Source of the DNA: Haliea salexigens DSM 19537
GTDB taxonomy: Bacteria > Pseudomonadota > Gammaproteobacteria > Pseudomonadales > Halieaceae
Assembly (NCBI RefSeq): GCF_000423125.1
Contig: NZ_AUHJ01000012.1
Coordinates: 1 to 64,000 of the forward strand
Direction of reading: 5' to 3'
Length of the DNA stretch: 64,000 nt
The position numbers and the translations under genes were made by a program. Shown here piece after piece: positions 33,762-43,233 of this stretch; position 1 is the first letter of the stretch, and the number at the start of each line of letters is the position of its first letter. A model generated the notes under the pieces. It made no database searches. It was given only the letters and a program-made list of their open reading frames with translations, and had not been told where the DNA came from.

Positions 33762-34901
33762 ATGGCACTGGTACTGACAGAAGAACAGATAATGCTCAAG
33801 GAGTCCGCCGCGGGGCTGCTGGCACAGAAAGCCGGGGTGGCGCAGCTGCGGGCGCTGCGCGACGCGGGGGATGCGCGTGGGTTTACGCCCGAGGTCTGGC
33901 AGGATATCGCCACCATGGGTTGGCCGGGTATTGCCATTCCCGAAGCCTACGGTGGCCTCGGCTACGGTTACACCGGGCTCGGCCTGGTGCTGGAGCAGGT
34001 GGGCCGCCACCTGAGCCCGGTGCCCTTGCAGTCGACGGTACTGCTGGGGGGCACCCTGATCAACGCGCTTGGCAGCGAAGCGCAGAAGCAGTCGCTGTTG
34101 CCTGCCGTGGCGGCGGGCGAGCTGCATGTCAGCCTGGCGCTGCAGGAAGGGCCGCAGCATGCTCCCGAAGACACGGCGCTGAAGGCCGAGATTGCCGGCG
34201 CAGGATACCGTCTGCAGGGTGAAAAGTGCCTGGTGCTTGATGCGCTCGCGGCGCAGCAGTTCGTGGTGATTGCACGAACCTCCGGCGTTCCCGGTGACAG
34301 TGCGGGCCTGACGGCGTTTCTGGTGGCGGCAGACGCGGCGTGCCTGACGGTGGAGCAGCGCAGCCTGGTGGATGCGCGTGGCGTGGGTGCCTTAGAGCTG
34401 AACGGGGTAGACGTTGCTGCCAGCGCCGTGCTCGGCGAGGTTGACGCCGCCTGGAACGGACTCAGCCGCAGTCTCGATATCGCCAACATCGGGCTCGCCG
34501 CAGAATTGCTGGGTGTAGCCACAGAAGCCTTCGAACGCACCGTGGAGTACCTCAAGGAGCGCAAGCAGTTTGGCAAGGTCATCGGTAGTTTCCAAGGCTT
34601 GCAACACCGGGCCGCGGAGCTCTTCGCCGAGCTGGAGCTGGCGCGCTCCATCGTATTGAAAGCCTTGCAGGCGATTGATGCAGATGACCCGCAACTGCCC
34701 CTCCTGGCAAGCGCGGCGAAGGCCAAGCTCTGCGAGGTGGCGCAACGGGCCACCAATGAAGGTATCCAGATGCACGGGGGTATCGGCATGACCGACGAGT
34801 ACGACATCGGCTTCTTTATCAAGCGTGCGCGTGTCGCACAACACACCTTCGGCGACTATAACTATCACCTCGACCGCTTTGCCCAGCTCAGTGGATTCTG
34901 A
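33762..34901 (+). CDS. acyl-CoA dehydrogenase-like subunit lacking catalytic Glu
   Basis: 379 aa, ACAD fold: LALVLTEEQIMLKESAAGLL, YLKERKQFGKVIGSFQGLQH, ATNEGIQMHGGIGMTDEYD. In the C-terminal segment the usual E-G-T catalytic stretch is replaced by HTFGDYNYHLDR, so the base Glu is absent. The central signature is also degraded (LALQEGPQHAPEDTALKAE). Both features fit a non-catalytic partner of the preceding ACAD in a heterotetramer. GAGAGGA precedes the ATG. Confidence 0.88.
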   Translation: MALVLTEEQIMLKESAAGLLAQKAGVAQLRALRDAGDARGFTPEVWQDIATMGWPGIAIPEAYGGLGYGYTGLGLVLEQVGRHLSPVPLQSTVLLGGTLINALGSEAQKQSLLPAVAAGELHVSLALQEGPQHAPEDTALKAEIAGAGYRLQGEKCLVLDALAAQQFVVIARTSGVPGDSAGLTAFLVAADAACLTVEQRSLVDARGVGALELNGVDVAASAVLGEVDAAWNGLSRSLDIANIGLAAELLGVATEAFERTVEYLKERKQFGKVIGSFQGLQHRAAELFAELELARSIVLKALQAIDADDPQLPLLASAAKAKLCEVAQRATNEGIQMHGGIGMTDEYDIGFFIKRARVAQHTFGDYNYHLDRFAQLSGF

Positions 34902-34933
34902 AGCACCCTCTGGCCACCTGGAAGGTAAGTGAT

Positions 34934-36643
34934 ATGCAAGCATCCGCGGATCCATTCGCTGACTGTGTGGCCGCGCTGACCGCCTCCGGACAACCCTTCG
35001 CACTGGAGACCGTGACGCTGGCCGGCGTGGATTTTCGCTCCTACAGCGGCATGCCCGCCAACCTGGGCCAATACTGCGCGTTGATGCGTCAGCACGGCGA
35101 TCGCTGTTTCGCCGTGTACCGCGATCAGCGCTACTCCTTTGCTGAAGCCTGGGCGCGCAGCGCGGCATTGGCCGCTGCATTGCAGCAGCGTTTTGAGGTG
35201 GCACCAGGGGACCGGGTGGCCATTGCCAGCCGCAACAACCCGGAATGGATGATGGCCTTCATTGCCATTGTCTCGATTGGCGCGGTGGCTGTGCCGATGA
35301 ATGCCTGGTGGACAACCGAGGAGCTGGATTACGGCATCGAAGACAGCGGCAGCCGCGTGGTAATCGCCGACCCTGAGCGCGTCAGCCGTCTGGCACCTAT
35401 TGCGACGCGCCACGCGCTGGCGGTGATTGCGGTGGGGGATTGCAGCGATACGGCACTGGAGACGGTGGGTTTCGACGATCTGCAGCGGGACTTTGCGGGT
35501 AGTGAGATGCCCGGCGTGGCGGTGGCGCCTGACGACGACGCCACCATCATGTATACCTCCGGGTCTACCGGGCACCCGAAGGGTGCGGTGTCCACGCACC
35601 GCGCGGTCTTGGCCGCGCTGTGGAGCTGGCTGCTGCAGGGCACGGTGAACAAACAACTGGCGGGGGAGACGGTGAAGCCGGCCCACGGCCCCGCCGGGTT
35701 GCTGACGATCCCCCTGTTTCACTGCACGGCCAGCCACTCGGCGTTCCTGCTTTCGCTGCTGATTGGGCGCAAGCTGGTCATCATGCACAAATGGGATGTG
35801 CAGGAGGCCCTGCGGTTGATCGAGGCTGAACGTATTACCTGGTTCAACGGTGTGCCGACCATGTCGTCTGAATTGCAGGCAGCGGCCTTGACGAGCTCCC
35901 GCGATGTGTCATCTCTGGTCGAGATTTTCTCTGGCGGCGCCGCCCGCCCACCCGACCAGGTGGGCAAGATCGCCGGTACCTTTCAGCGCTCGGCGCCGGG
36001 CATAGGCTACGGGCTCACCGAGACCAACGCCCTGGGCGCAGTGAACGCCGGTGCGGCTTATGTGGCGCGGCCGGAGAGCACCGGCCGGGTGGTACCCGCC
36101 GTGACCGAATTCAAAATTATCGACAGTGCCGGGCGCGTCCTGCCCGCCGGCGAGCGTGGCGAGTTGTGTATCAAGTCCACTGCCAATGCGCGCGGGTACT
36201 GGAACAAGCCGGAAGCCACACGGGAAGCGTTTATCGACGGCTGGTTCCACACCGGCGATGTCGCCCGCCTGGACGCTGAAGGTTTTCTCTACATCGTCGA
36301 TCGTATCAAGGACATCATTATCCGCGGTGGTGAAAACATCAGTTGTATCGAGGTGGAAGCCGCCATTCACCGCCATCCCGCCGTGCGCGAAGCGGCCGTG
36401 TTCGGCCTGCCGGACGAGCGTCTCGGCGAGAGCGTGGCCGCCGTGGTGGTGCTGCGCGAAGGCGATGAACTTGGCGTGGAAGCGTTGCAGCGTTTCCTGG
36501 GTGAGCACCTGGCGGCGTTCAAAGTGCCGCTGCGGGTGTGGCTGCAGACCGAGGCGCTGCCGCGCATTGCCTCAGGCAAGATTTTCAAGCGTCAGCTCAA
36601 GGCTCACTACAGTGCCGAACTGACACAGGCGGCCAGCCAGTAA
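34934..36643 (+). CDS. AMP-forming acyl-CoA synthetase
   Basis: 569 aa, class I adenylate-forming enzyme. The P-loop IMYTSGSTGHPKGAVS spans residues 205-220, GYGLTETNA is the A5 motif, GWFHTGDVARLD the A7 motif, DRIKDIIIRGGENIS the A8 hinge, and Lys near the end (RIASGKIFKRQ) the catalytic lysine. It activates a carboxylic acid to its CoA thioester, entry step of the beta-oxidation genes around it. Located third in the operon. Substrate specificity cannot be read directly. Confidence 0.92.
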   Translation: MQASADPFADCVAALTASGQPFALETVTLAGVDFRSYSGMPANLGQYCALMRQHGDRCFAVYRDQRYSFAEAWARSAALAAALQQRFEVAPGDRVAIASRNNPEWMMAFIAIVSIGAVAVPMNAWWTTEELDYGIEDSGSRVVIADPERVSRLAPIATRHALAVIAVGDCSDTALETVGFDDLQRDFAGSEMPGVAVAPDDDATIMYTSGSTGHPKGAVSTHRAVLAALWSWLLQGTVNKQLAGETVKPAHGPAGLLTIPLFHCTASHSAFLLSLLIGRKLVIMHKWDVQEALRLIEAERITWFNGVPTMSSELQAAALTSSRDVSSLVEIFSGGAARPPDQVGKIAGTFQRSAPGIGYGLTETNALGAVNAGAAYVARPESTGRVVPAVTEFKIIDSAGRVLPAGERGELCIKSTANARGYWNKPEATREAFIDGWFHTGDVARLDAEGFLYIVDRIKDIIIRGGENISCIEVEAAIHRHPAVREAAVFGLPDERLGESVAAVVVLREGDELGVEALQRFLGEHLAAFKVPLRVWLQTEALPRIASGKIFKRQLKAHYSAELTQAASQ

Positions 36644-36685
36644 GGGCGGGCTATTATTCATCACACGGCAAAAAGCGAGTACACA

Positions 36686-37936
36686 ATGGATCTTGGAGTC
36701 AGTGACAAACTTAAGCCCCTGTTGGCGCAGGTCAGGGCCTTTGTAACAGAAGAAATTGCGCCGCTGGAGGAGGAGTACATTGCGGAGATCGGCGTCGGTG
36801 ACCGCTGGCAGTTCACTCCCCGTCAAACCGAGATCATGGAAGCGCTGAAAGGCAAGGCGAAGGCGGCCGGCTTGTGGAATTTCTTCCTGACCGACGGTGA
36901 GCACGGTTCCGGGCTCACCACGGTAGAGTACGCCTACCTGGCGGAGGAAATGGGCAAATCGCATATCGCCGCCGAGGTATTCAACTGCGCTGCACCCGAT
37001 ACCGGCAATATGGAGGTGCTGCACAAGTACGGCAGCGAAGACCAGAAACGCGAGTGGTTGGAACCGTTGCTGAACGGGGAGATCCGCTCGGCCTACGCCA
37101 TGACGGAGCCCGGTGTGGCCTCGTCGGACGCGACCAATATCTGCACGTCGGCCGTGCTGGAGGGCGATGAGTGGGTGATCAATGGCGAGAAGCACTATAT
37201 CTCCGGTGCTGGCGACCCGCGTTGCAAGATCATGATCGTCATGGTCAAGACTGACCCCGAGGCCCCCAAGCACCTGCAGCAATCGCAAATACTGGTGCCC
37301 ATGAATACACCCGGTGTGGAGAACCTGCGCGCCATGAACGTGTTTTCCATGGACGATGCCCCGCACGGACACATGCACCAGCGCTACACCAATGTGCGGG
37401 TGCCGAAAGAGAACATGATCCTCGGCCCCGGCCGCGGCTTCGAGATTTCCCAGGGCCGACTGGGCCCGGGCCGCATCCACCACTGCATGCGCGCCATCGG
37501 CGCGGCGGAAAAAGCACTCAAGCTGCTGTGTGAACGCGCGGTGTCCCGCACTGCCTTCGGCAAGCCACTGGCGCGTCTTGGCGGCAATGTGGACATCATC
37601 GCCAATGCGCGCATGGATATTGAAATGGCGCGTCTGCTGACGCTGAAAACGGCCTGGATGATGGACAACGTGCCCCCGAAGGAGGCCCGCGTGTGGATTT
37701 CCATGATCAAGACCGCGGTGCCGAATATCTCTATCCGCATTGTCGACCAGGCCATCCAGATGTACGGTGCGCTGGGTGTTTCCCAGGATACGCCGCTGGC
37801 GGCCATGTACATGGCTCAACGCACCCTGCGCCTGGCGGATGGCCCGGACGAGGTTCACCGCATGGTGGTGGGCCGCAATGAGCTGAAAGGCTATATGCAA
37901 CAACAGGAGGTCAATGCGACCTTCCGCGACGGTTGA
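36686..37936 (+). CDS. acyl-CoA dehydrogenase (ACAD10/11-like)
   Basis: 416 aa. AYAMTEPGVASSDATNI is the FAD signature of the ACAD10/11 branch, RTAFGKPLARLGG the flavin-binding Arg segment, and QMYGALGVSQDTPLA the C-terminal segment, with RTLRLADGPDEVHR at the catalytic region. No phosphotransferase domain is fused or nearby. It follows the ligase by 42 bp. It would desaturate an acyl-CoA in the same pathway, probably at a different round or chain type than the paired ACAD. Confidence 0.9.
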   Translation: MDLGVSDKLKPLLAQVRAFVTEEIAPLEEEYIAEIGVGDRWQFTPRQTEIMEALKGKAKAAGLWNFFLTDGEHGSGLTTVEYAYLAEEMGKSHIAAEVFNCAAPDTGNMEVLHKYGSEDQKREWLEPLLNGEIRSAYAMTEPGVASSDATNICTSAVLEGDEWVINGEKHYISGAGDPRCKIMIVMVKTDPEAPKHLQQSQILVPMNTPGVENLRAMNVFSMDDAPHGHMHQRYTNVRVPKENMILGPGRGFEISQGRLGPGRIHHCMRAIGAAEKALKLLCERAVSRTAFGKPLARLGGNVDIIANARMDIEMARLLTLKTAWMMDNVPPKEARVWISMIKTAVPNISIRIVDQAIQMYGALGVSQDTPLAAMYMAQRTLRLADGPDEVHRMVVGRNELKGYMQQQEVNATFRDG

Positions 37937-37990
37937 GAGCCATCCCCGGCCGTTTACACAATCTGTACCCGTAAACTCAAGGACACACAC

Positions 37991-38455
37991 ATGACCATGA
38001 AAGTCGTTCCCAACAGCGAAATGGTGAACCAGAAAGGCCTGAAGCTGGAACCGGGCCCCTGGATAACCCTGGATCAGGATCGTATCAACGCCTTTGCGGA
38101 TGTCACGGAGGATCACCAGTTCATTCACATTGATGAGGAAAAGGCCGCGCAAACCCCCTTCGGTGGCACCATCGCCCACGGCTTCCTCACGCTCTCCATG
38201 CTGGTGAAGATGTGTGAGGGTGTGGGCATCATGCCGGAGAAGGTGGTGATGGGTATCAACTACGGCTTCGACAAGGTACGTTTCCTCACTCCGGTGCGTG
38301 CCGGCAAGCGTGTGCGTGCGCACGTCGAGATCGTGGATGTGCAGCCCAAGGAGGGCAACCGCTTCCTCATCAAGCAGGCCATTACGGTCGAGATTGAGGG
38401 TGAAGACAACCCCGCTCTGGTAGCCGACTGGCTTTCCATGGTGGTAGCAGGCTGA
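37991..38455 (+). CDS. MaoC-type (R)-enoyl-CoA hydratase
   Basis: 154 aa hotdog fold. Hydratase motif FADVTEDHQFIHIDEEKA with Asp41 and His46 as catalytic pair, then FGGTIAHGFLTLS. Adds water to enoyl-CoA giving the (R)-3-hydroxyacyl-CoA. AAGGA precedes the ATG. The next gene is the matching (R)-dehydrogenase, so together they equal the two activities of eukaryotic multifunctional enzyme 2. Confidence 0.92.
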   Translation: MTMKVVPNSEMVNQKGLKLEPGPWITLDQDRINAFADVTEDHQFIHIDEEKAAQTPFGGTIAHGFLTLSMLVKMCEGVGIMPEKVVMGINYGFDKVRFLTPVRAGKRVRAHVEIVDVQPKEGNRFLIKQAITVEIEGEDNPALVADWLSMVVAG

Positions 38456-38507
38456 TCTGGCGCGCCCGCACAGCGGGTGCGCAACATCGAATCAAGGGAG
38501 AACAGGC

Positions 38508-39428
38508 ATGAGTATTCGTTATGACGGCAAGGTCGCCATTGTCACCGGCGCGGGTCAGGGGTTGGGACGTTGTCACGCCATAGAGCTGGCAGCCCGTGGC
38601 GCAAAAGTGGTGGTGAATGACCTGGGCGGCGCGAAGGACGGCACAGGCGCCTCCAGTGATGCGGCGCGTGCCGTAGTGGCTGAGATCGAAGCGGCCGGCG
38701 GTGAGGCGATTGCCAATGGCGCCAACGTGTCGCACTTCGCTGAAGTGGAAGGCATGGTACAGCAGACCATGGAGAAGTGGGGCCGCGTCGACATTCTGGT
38801 CAACAACGCCGGCATCCTGCGCGACAAGAGTTTCACCAAGGGCGGCTTGGATGACTTTCAGCTGGTGCTGGACGTACACCTGATGGGCACCGTCAACTGC
38901 ACCAAAGCAGTATGGGACATCATGCGCGACCAGTCCTACGGGCGCATTGTGGTCACCACTTCGTCCAGCGGCCTCTATGGCAACTTCGGTCAAAGCAACT
39001 ATGGCGCGGCGAAGATGGGCGTGGTCGGATTCATGAATACGCTGGTACAGGAAGGTGCCAAGTACAACATTCGCGTCAATGCGCTGGCCCCCACGGCGGG
39101 TACCCGCATGACCGAAGGGTTGTTGCCGGAACAAGCCTTCGAGCTGCTCACTCCCGAGACCGTGACGCCTGCAGTGCTCTATCTGGTGAGCGAAGACTCA
39201 CCCAACCGTACCATTCTGGCCGCGGGCGCAGGCGCGTTTGCCGTATCGCGTATTGTGGAAACAGAAGGTACCTGGCTACCGGTCGACGAGCAGACACCGG
39301 AAGGCATTGCGGCGCATTGGGAGCAGATCAGCAGCCGCGAAGGTGAGCGTGAGCTGACCGCAGGCTTTGAGCAGAGCGTCAAGATGGTAGGCAAGGCTGC
39401 AGAAGGCCTCGGTATCAAACTCGATTGA
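38508..39428 (+). CDS. (3R)-hydroxyacyl-CoA dehydrogenase-like SDR (MFE-2/HSD17B4 type)
   Basis: 306 aa. The sequence follows the dehydrogenase domain of peroxisomal MFE-2 closely: [38 protein letters not shown] (NNAGILRD), [20 protein letters not shown] (Tyr165, Lys169) and [15 protein letters not shown]-dependent oxidation of (R)-3-hydroxyacyl-CoA to 3-ketoacyl-CoA. AAGGGAG before ATG. Placed between the MaoC hydratase and the thiolase, matching the order of pathway steps. Confidence 0.9.
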   Translation: MSIRYDGKVAIVTGAGQGLGRCHAIELAARGAKVVVNDLGGAKDGTGASSDAARAVVAEIEAAGGEAIANGANVSHFAEVEGMVQQTMEKWGRVDILVNNAGILRDKSFTKGGLDDFQLVLDVHLMGTVNCTKAVWDIMRDQSYGRIVVTTSSSGLYGNFGQSNYGAAKMGVVGFMNTLVQEGAKYNIRVNALAPTAGTRMTEGLLPEQAFELLTPETVTPAVLYLVSEDSPNRTILAAGAGAFAVSRIVETEGTWLPVDEQTPEGIAAHWEQISSREGERELTAGFEQSVKMVGKAAEGLGIKLD

Positions 39429-39468
39429 TTCAACAGGTGCACGAGTTCGCGCGCCGGGAGATACAGAC

Positions 39469-40647
39469 ATGAAAGAAGCAGTGATTGTAGCCACCGCTCG
39501 TACGCCGATAGCGAAAGCCTATCGCGGCGGGTTCAACAACCTCGGTGGCGCGAGCCTCGGGGCCGCCTCCGTGGCCGAAGCCGTACGCCGGGCGGGTATC
39601 GACCCGGCCCGGGTGGATGACGTCATCATGGGCAGCGCCCTGCAGCAGGGCGCTACCGGCTCCAACGTGGCACGGCAGATTGCCCTGCGCGCAGGGCTGC
39701 CGGTCACGGTGTCCGGCATGACACTTGACCGCCAGTGTTCCTCTGGCCTCATGGCGGTCGCCACCGCGGCCAAACAGATCATGTACGATGGCATGACCTG
39801 CGTTGTGGGTGGCGGGCTCGAGTCCATCTCGCTGGTGCAGAATGAGCATATGAACCTGCACAGGATGGTGGATGAAGAGCTGATGGCGATGCACCCCAAT
39901 ATCCACATGCCCATGCTGCAAACGGCAGAGGTGGTGGCCAAGCGCTACGGTATATCGCGCGAGGCCATGGATGAGTACGGCCTGCAGTCGCAGCAGCGCA
40001 CGGCCGAGGCGTATGAAGCCGGGCGCTATGCGGATGAGCTGGTGCCGGTCACCTGCAAACGCATCGTGTGGAACAAGGAAACCGGCGAACAGTCCGAGGC
40101 GGAGGCCACGGTCAGCGCCGATGAAGGCCTGCGTGCCACAACCGCCGAGGGCCTCGCGGGCCTGAAAACGGTAATTGAAGGCGGCACCATCACGGCGGGC
40201 AACGCCTCACAGCTTTCCGACGGCTCCTCCGCGCAGCTGTTGATGGATGCCAAGGTGGCAGAGCAGGAAGGCCTGCAGCCGCTGGGTTTGTATCGCGGTA
40301 TTGCGGTGGCGGGCTGCGAGCCAGACGAAATGGGTATCGGCCCGGTGTTTGCCGTGCCGAAACTGCTCAAGCAGCACGGCCTGTCGGTCGATGACATTGG
40401 CCTGTGGGAACTCAACGAGGCCTTTGCCGTGCAGGTGGTGTACTGCCGCGACCGGCTGGGCATCGATAACGACAAACTGAACGTCAGCGGCGGGGCGATT
40501 TCCATTGGCCACCCCTACGGCATGAGTGGCTCGCGCATGATTGGTCACGCTTTGCTGGAAGGCAAGCGGCGCGGTGTGAAATACGTTGTGATTACCATGT
40601 GCGTAGGTGGTGGCATGGGTGCCGCCGGCCTGTTCGAGGTGTTGTGA
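39469..40647 (+). CDS. acetyl-CoA acyltransferase (thiolase)
   Basis: 392 aa. Nucleophile Cys90 in [18 protein letters not shown] (Asn/His region), [14 protein letters not shown] (His) and the C-terminal [14 protein letters not shown] (second Cys) are all present, so a functional thiolase. Cleaves 3-ketoacyl-CoA to acetyl-CoA (or propionyl-CoA) and shortened acyl-CoA. GGGAG before ATG; one base separates its stop from the next ATG. Confidence 0.94.
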   Translation: MKEAVIVATARTPIAKAYRGGFNNLGGASLGAASVAEAVRRAGIDPARVDDVIMGSALQQGATGSNVARQIALRAGLPVTVSGMTLDRQCSSGLMAVATAAKQIMYDGMTCVVGGGLESISLVQNEHMNLHRMVDEELMAMHPNIHMPMLQTAEVVAKRYGISREAMDEYGLQSQQRTAEAYEAGRYADELVPVTCKRIVWNKETGEQSEAEATVSADEGLRATTAEGLAGLKTVIEGGTITAGNASQLSDGSSAQLLMDAKVAEQEGLQPLGLYRGIAVAGCEPDEMGIGPVFAVPKLLKQHGLSVDDIGLWELNEAFAVQVVYCRDRLGIDNDKLNVSGGAISIGHPYGMSGSRMIGHALLEGKRRGVKYVVITMCVGGGMGAAGLFEVL

Positions 40648-40648
40648 T

Positions 40649-41626
40649 ATGAAAGCGGTGGTATGCAAGGAACACGGGCTGCCCGACAAGCTGTCATTCG
40701 AGGCCGCATGGCCGGACCCGGAGATGGGTGACGATGACGTGTTGATTGACGTCAAGGCGGCGGGGCTGAACTTCCCGGATGTACTCATCATCCAGAACAA
40801 GTACCAGACCAAACCGGATCTGCCGTTCATTCCCGGTGGCGAGTGCTCGGGCGTGGTAGTGGCGGTAGGCAAGAACGTGAAGCGCCTGCAGCCGGGGGAG
40901 AAAGTGATCTCCATGGGCGCGCACGGTGCGTTCTGTTCGCGCATTGCGGCCAACCAGCACGCTGTGTTCCCCATGCCGGACGGGCTCACGTTCGAGCAGG
41001 CAGCGGGTGTCGCCATCACGTATTTCACCTCCTACCATGCGCTCAAGCAGCGCGCCAACTTGCAGCCCGGGGAAACCCTGCTGGTGCTGGGTGCGGCGGG
41101 CGGCGTAGGCACCACGGCGGTGGAGTTGGGTAAGCTGATGGGCGCGCGGGTGATCGCCGCTGCCAGCACGGACGAGAAGTTGGCCCTGTGCAAGCAACTC
41201 GGTGCTGATGAGCTTATCAACTATAGCGAGGCGTCACTCAAGGATGCCCTGAAGGAACTCACCGGCGGCAAAGGCGTGGACGTGGTGTACGATCCGGTGG
41301 GTGGTGACTATTCCGAACCGGCCCTGCGCAGCATGGCCTGGAACGGGCGCTACCTGGTGATCGGTTTCGCCAGTGGCCCCATCCCCAGTATTCCCCTCAA
41401 TCTTACGTTGCTCAAGGGCTGCTCGATCGTGGGTGTGTTCTGGGGTCGCTTCATGGCAGAAGAGCCCGCGGTGAACCTGCAGAATATCCACGATTTATGG
41501 GCATTGTTTGCCGAGGGCAAATTAAAGCCGGTGGTCACCGACCTCTTTGCCCTGGAGGATTATGAAGCCGCCTATGCCTGCATGATGGAGCGGCGGGCAC
41601 GCGGCAAAGTGATTCTCACGCTGTAG
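40649..41626 (+). CDS. NADPH:quinone oxidoreductase-like MDR protein
   Basis: 325 aa, zinc-free medium-chain dehydrogenase. The start at 40649 is one base after the thiolase stop. GroES-like half: MKAVVCKEHG, GLNFPDVLIIQ, PFIPGGECSGVVVAVG. Rossmann half: LVLGAAGGVGTTAVELGKLMG and VVYDPVGGDYSEPALR. The group reduces enones, quinones or 2-enoyl substrates with NADPH. Translationally linked to the catabolic operon; exact step unknown. Confidence 0.9.
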   Translation: MKAVVCKEHGLPDKLSFEAAWPDPEMGDDDVLIDVKAAGLNFPDVLIIQNKYQTKPDLPFIPGGECSGVVVAVGKNVKRLQPGEKVISMGAHGAFCSRIAANQHAVFPMPDGLTFEQAAGVAITYFTSYHALKQRANLQPGETLLVLGAAGGVGTTAVELGKLMGARVIAAASTDEKLALCKQLGADELINYSEASLKDALKELTGGKGVDVVYDPVGGDYSEPALRSMAWNGRYLVIGFASGPIPSIPLNLTLLKGCSIVGVFWGRFMAEEPAVNLQNIHDLWALFAEGKLKPVVTDLFALEDYEAAYACMMERRARGKVILTL

Positions 41627-41635
41627 GAGCACGCC

Positions 41636-42799
41636 ATGCAGCCTTTCGTTTTCAACACGGTGCCGCAGCTCATTTGCCGACCGGGCAGCGCTCTGGACCT
41701 GGCAGAGAGTTGCCAGCGCCTGGGGATTCGTCAGCCGCTGCTGGTAACCGACCCCGGCTTGATGGCGATCGGGCTGGTGCAGCCGGTGCAGGCCGCGCTG
41801 GAAGCGGCCGGCGTGCCCGTGGTGCTCTACGATCAGGTGCGGGAAGACCCCCCGGAGGCCACGGTTGAGGCGGCAGCGGCGCTGGGACGCGCTGCGGCCG
41901 TGGATGGCGTGATTGCGCTGGGCGGTGGCAGCTCCATGGATGTGGCAAAGGTGGTGGCGGCGCTGCTGGCGGGCTCTCAGCCGCTGCAGGCCCTGTACGG
42001 AGTCGACCAGATCAGCGGCGGACGCCTGCCCCTGATACTGGTGCCCACCACCGCCGGTACCGGCTCCGAGGTGACCCCGGTTGCGGTCATCACCACCGGG
42101 GAGACCACCAAGGCCGGTGTCTCTTCCGCTGTACTGCTGCCCGATGTTGCCCTGCTCGATGCCGACTTGACCCTGGGCCTGCCACCCCGGGTAACGGCCA
42201 TGACCGGCGTTGATGCCATGGTGCACGCCATCGAGGCCTACACCTCGAAACTGAAAAAGAACCCGGTTTCCGACAATCTGGCACGCGAGGCATTGCGGCT
42301 GCTGGCCACCCACATTCGCACCGCTGTCAGCGACGGCGGCAATCGCGAAGCGCGCGCCGCCATGTTGCTGGGAGCCTGCTTCGCCGGGCAGGCGTTTGCC
42401 AATGCCCCGGTCGCCGCAGTGCACGCGCTGGCTTACCCGTTGGGTGGCCGTTACCACGTTCCTCATGGGCTCAGTAACTCGCTGGTACTGCCTGCGGTGC
42501 TGGCCTACAACATGCCAGCCGCCGAAGCGCTGTATGCGGAGCTGGCAGAGATTGTTGTGCCCAACACCACTGGCAGTGTTTCCACCCGTGCAGCGGCACT
42601 GGTAGAGGCGCTACAGCAGTTGATTGCCGATGTGGGCCTGCCGGCGACACTGGCGGAGGCCGGCGTGCCCGCAGCAGACCTGCCCATGCTCGCCGCGGAT
42701 GCCATGCAGCAGCAGCGCCTGTTGGTAAACAACCCGCGTGAGGTGAGCGAGGCCGATGCGCTGGCGATCTACCGCGCAGCGCATGGAGTGAGCGCATGA
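41636..42799 (+). CDS. iron-containing alcohol dehydrogenase
   Basis: 387 aa, group III ADH. GGGSSMDVAK (dinucleotide, about 97-105), PTTAGTGSEVTPVAVI, metal ligands Asp193 and His197 in GVDAMVHAIEAYTS, and two more His in HALAYPLGGRYHVPHG. NAD-dependent alcohol/aldehyde interconversion, likely Fe2+. TAGGAG before ATG. It overlaps the next gene by 4 bp (ATGA). Confidence 0.92.
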   Translation: MQPFVFNTVPQLICRPGSALDLAESCQRLGIRQPLLVTDPGLMAIGLVQPVQAALEAAGVPVVLYDQVREDPPEATVEAAAALGRAAAVDGVIALGGGSSMDVAKVVAALLAGSQPLQALYGVDQISGGRLPLILVPTTAGTGSEVTPVAVITTGETTKAGVSSAVLLPDVALLDADLTLGLPPRVTAMTGVDAMVHAIEAYTSKLKKNPVSDNLAREALRLLATHIRTAVSDGGNREARAAMLLGACFAGQAFANAPVAAVHALAYPLGGRYHVPHGLSNSLVLPAVLAYNMPAAEALYAELAEIVVPNTTGSVSTRAAALVEALQQLIADVGLPATLAEAGVPAADLPMLAADAMQQQRLLVNNPREVSEADALAIYRAAHGVSA

Positions 42800-43227
42800 G
42801 CAAGCGCCCAGTGCGTGCCGACTACAAGGTGTTCTACCCCATCAGCACACGCTGGTCCGACAACGACACCTACGGGCACATCAACAACGTCATTTACTAT
42901 TCCTACTTCGATTCGGTCGCCAACCGCTATCTTATCGAGGAAGGCGGGCTGGATATCGCGGATGGCACCATCGTCGGTTACGTGGTGAGCTCGGGCTGCG
43001 ACTACCACGCCCCGGCCAGTTACCCGGAAGCGATCGAGGGCGGCCTGCGGGTGGACCGCCTCGGCAATAGCTCGGTCCAGTACGGCATCGCCATCTTCCG
43101 CGAGGGCGAAGATGAAGCTTTGGCGCACGGGCACTTTGTGCATGTGTTTGTTGACCGGGCAGCCAACCGGTCGGTGCCGATACCGGACAGCTTGCGGGTC
43201 GCGCTGAAAAAGCTGACCGCCGGCTGA
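42796..43227 (+). CDS. hotdog-fold acyl-CoA thioesterase
   Basis: 143 aa 4HBT-type hotdog. RWSDNDTYGHINNV carries the Asp and the GH-N-x-x motif typical of 4-hydroxybenzoyl-CoA thioesterase and YbgC relatives. Hydrolyses an acyl-CoA, releasing CoA at or near the end of the pathway. It is the last gene of the plus-strand series, its ATG overlapping the ADH stop, and its end faces the TetR gene convergently 6 bp away. Confidence 0.88.
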   Translation: MSKRPVRADYKVFYPISTRWSDNDTYGHINNVIYYSYFDSVANRYLIEEGGLDIADGTIVGYVVSSGCDYHAPASYPEAIEGGLRVDRLGNSSVQYGIAIFREGEDEALAHGHFVHVFVDRAANRSVPIPDSLRVALKKLTAG

Positions 43228-43233
43228 CCCTCG

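Noticed and set aside
36572-38323. Minus-strand open frame of about 580 codons
   Set aside because: Opposite ACAD, MaoC and ligase genes; His/Arg-rich shadow composition and no motifs.
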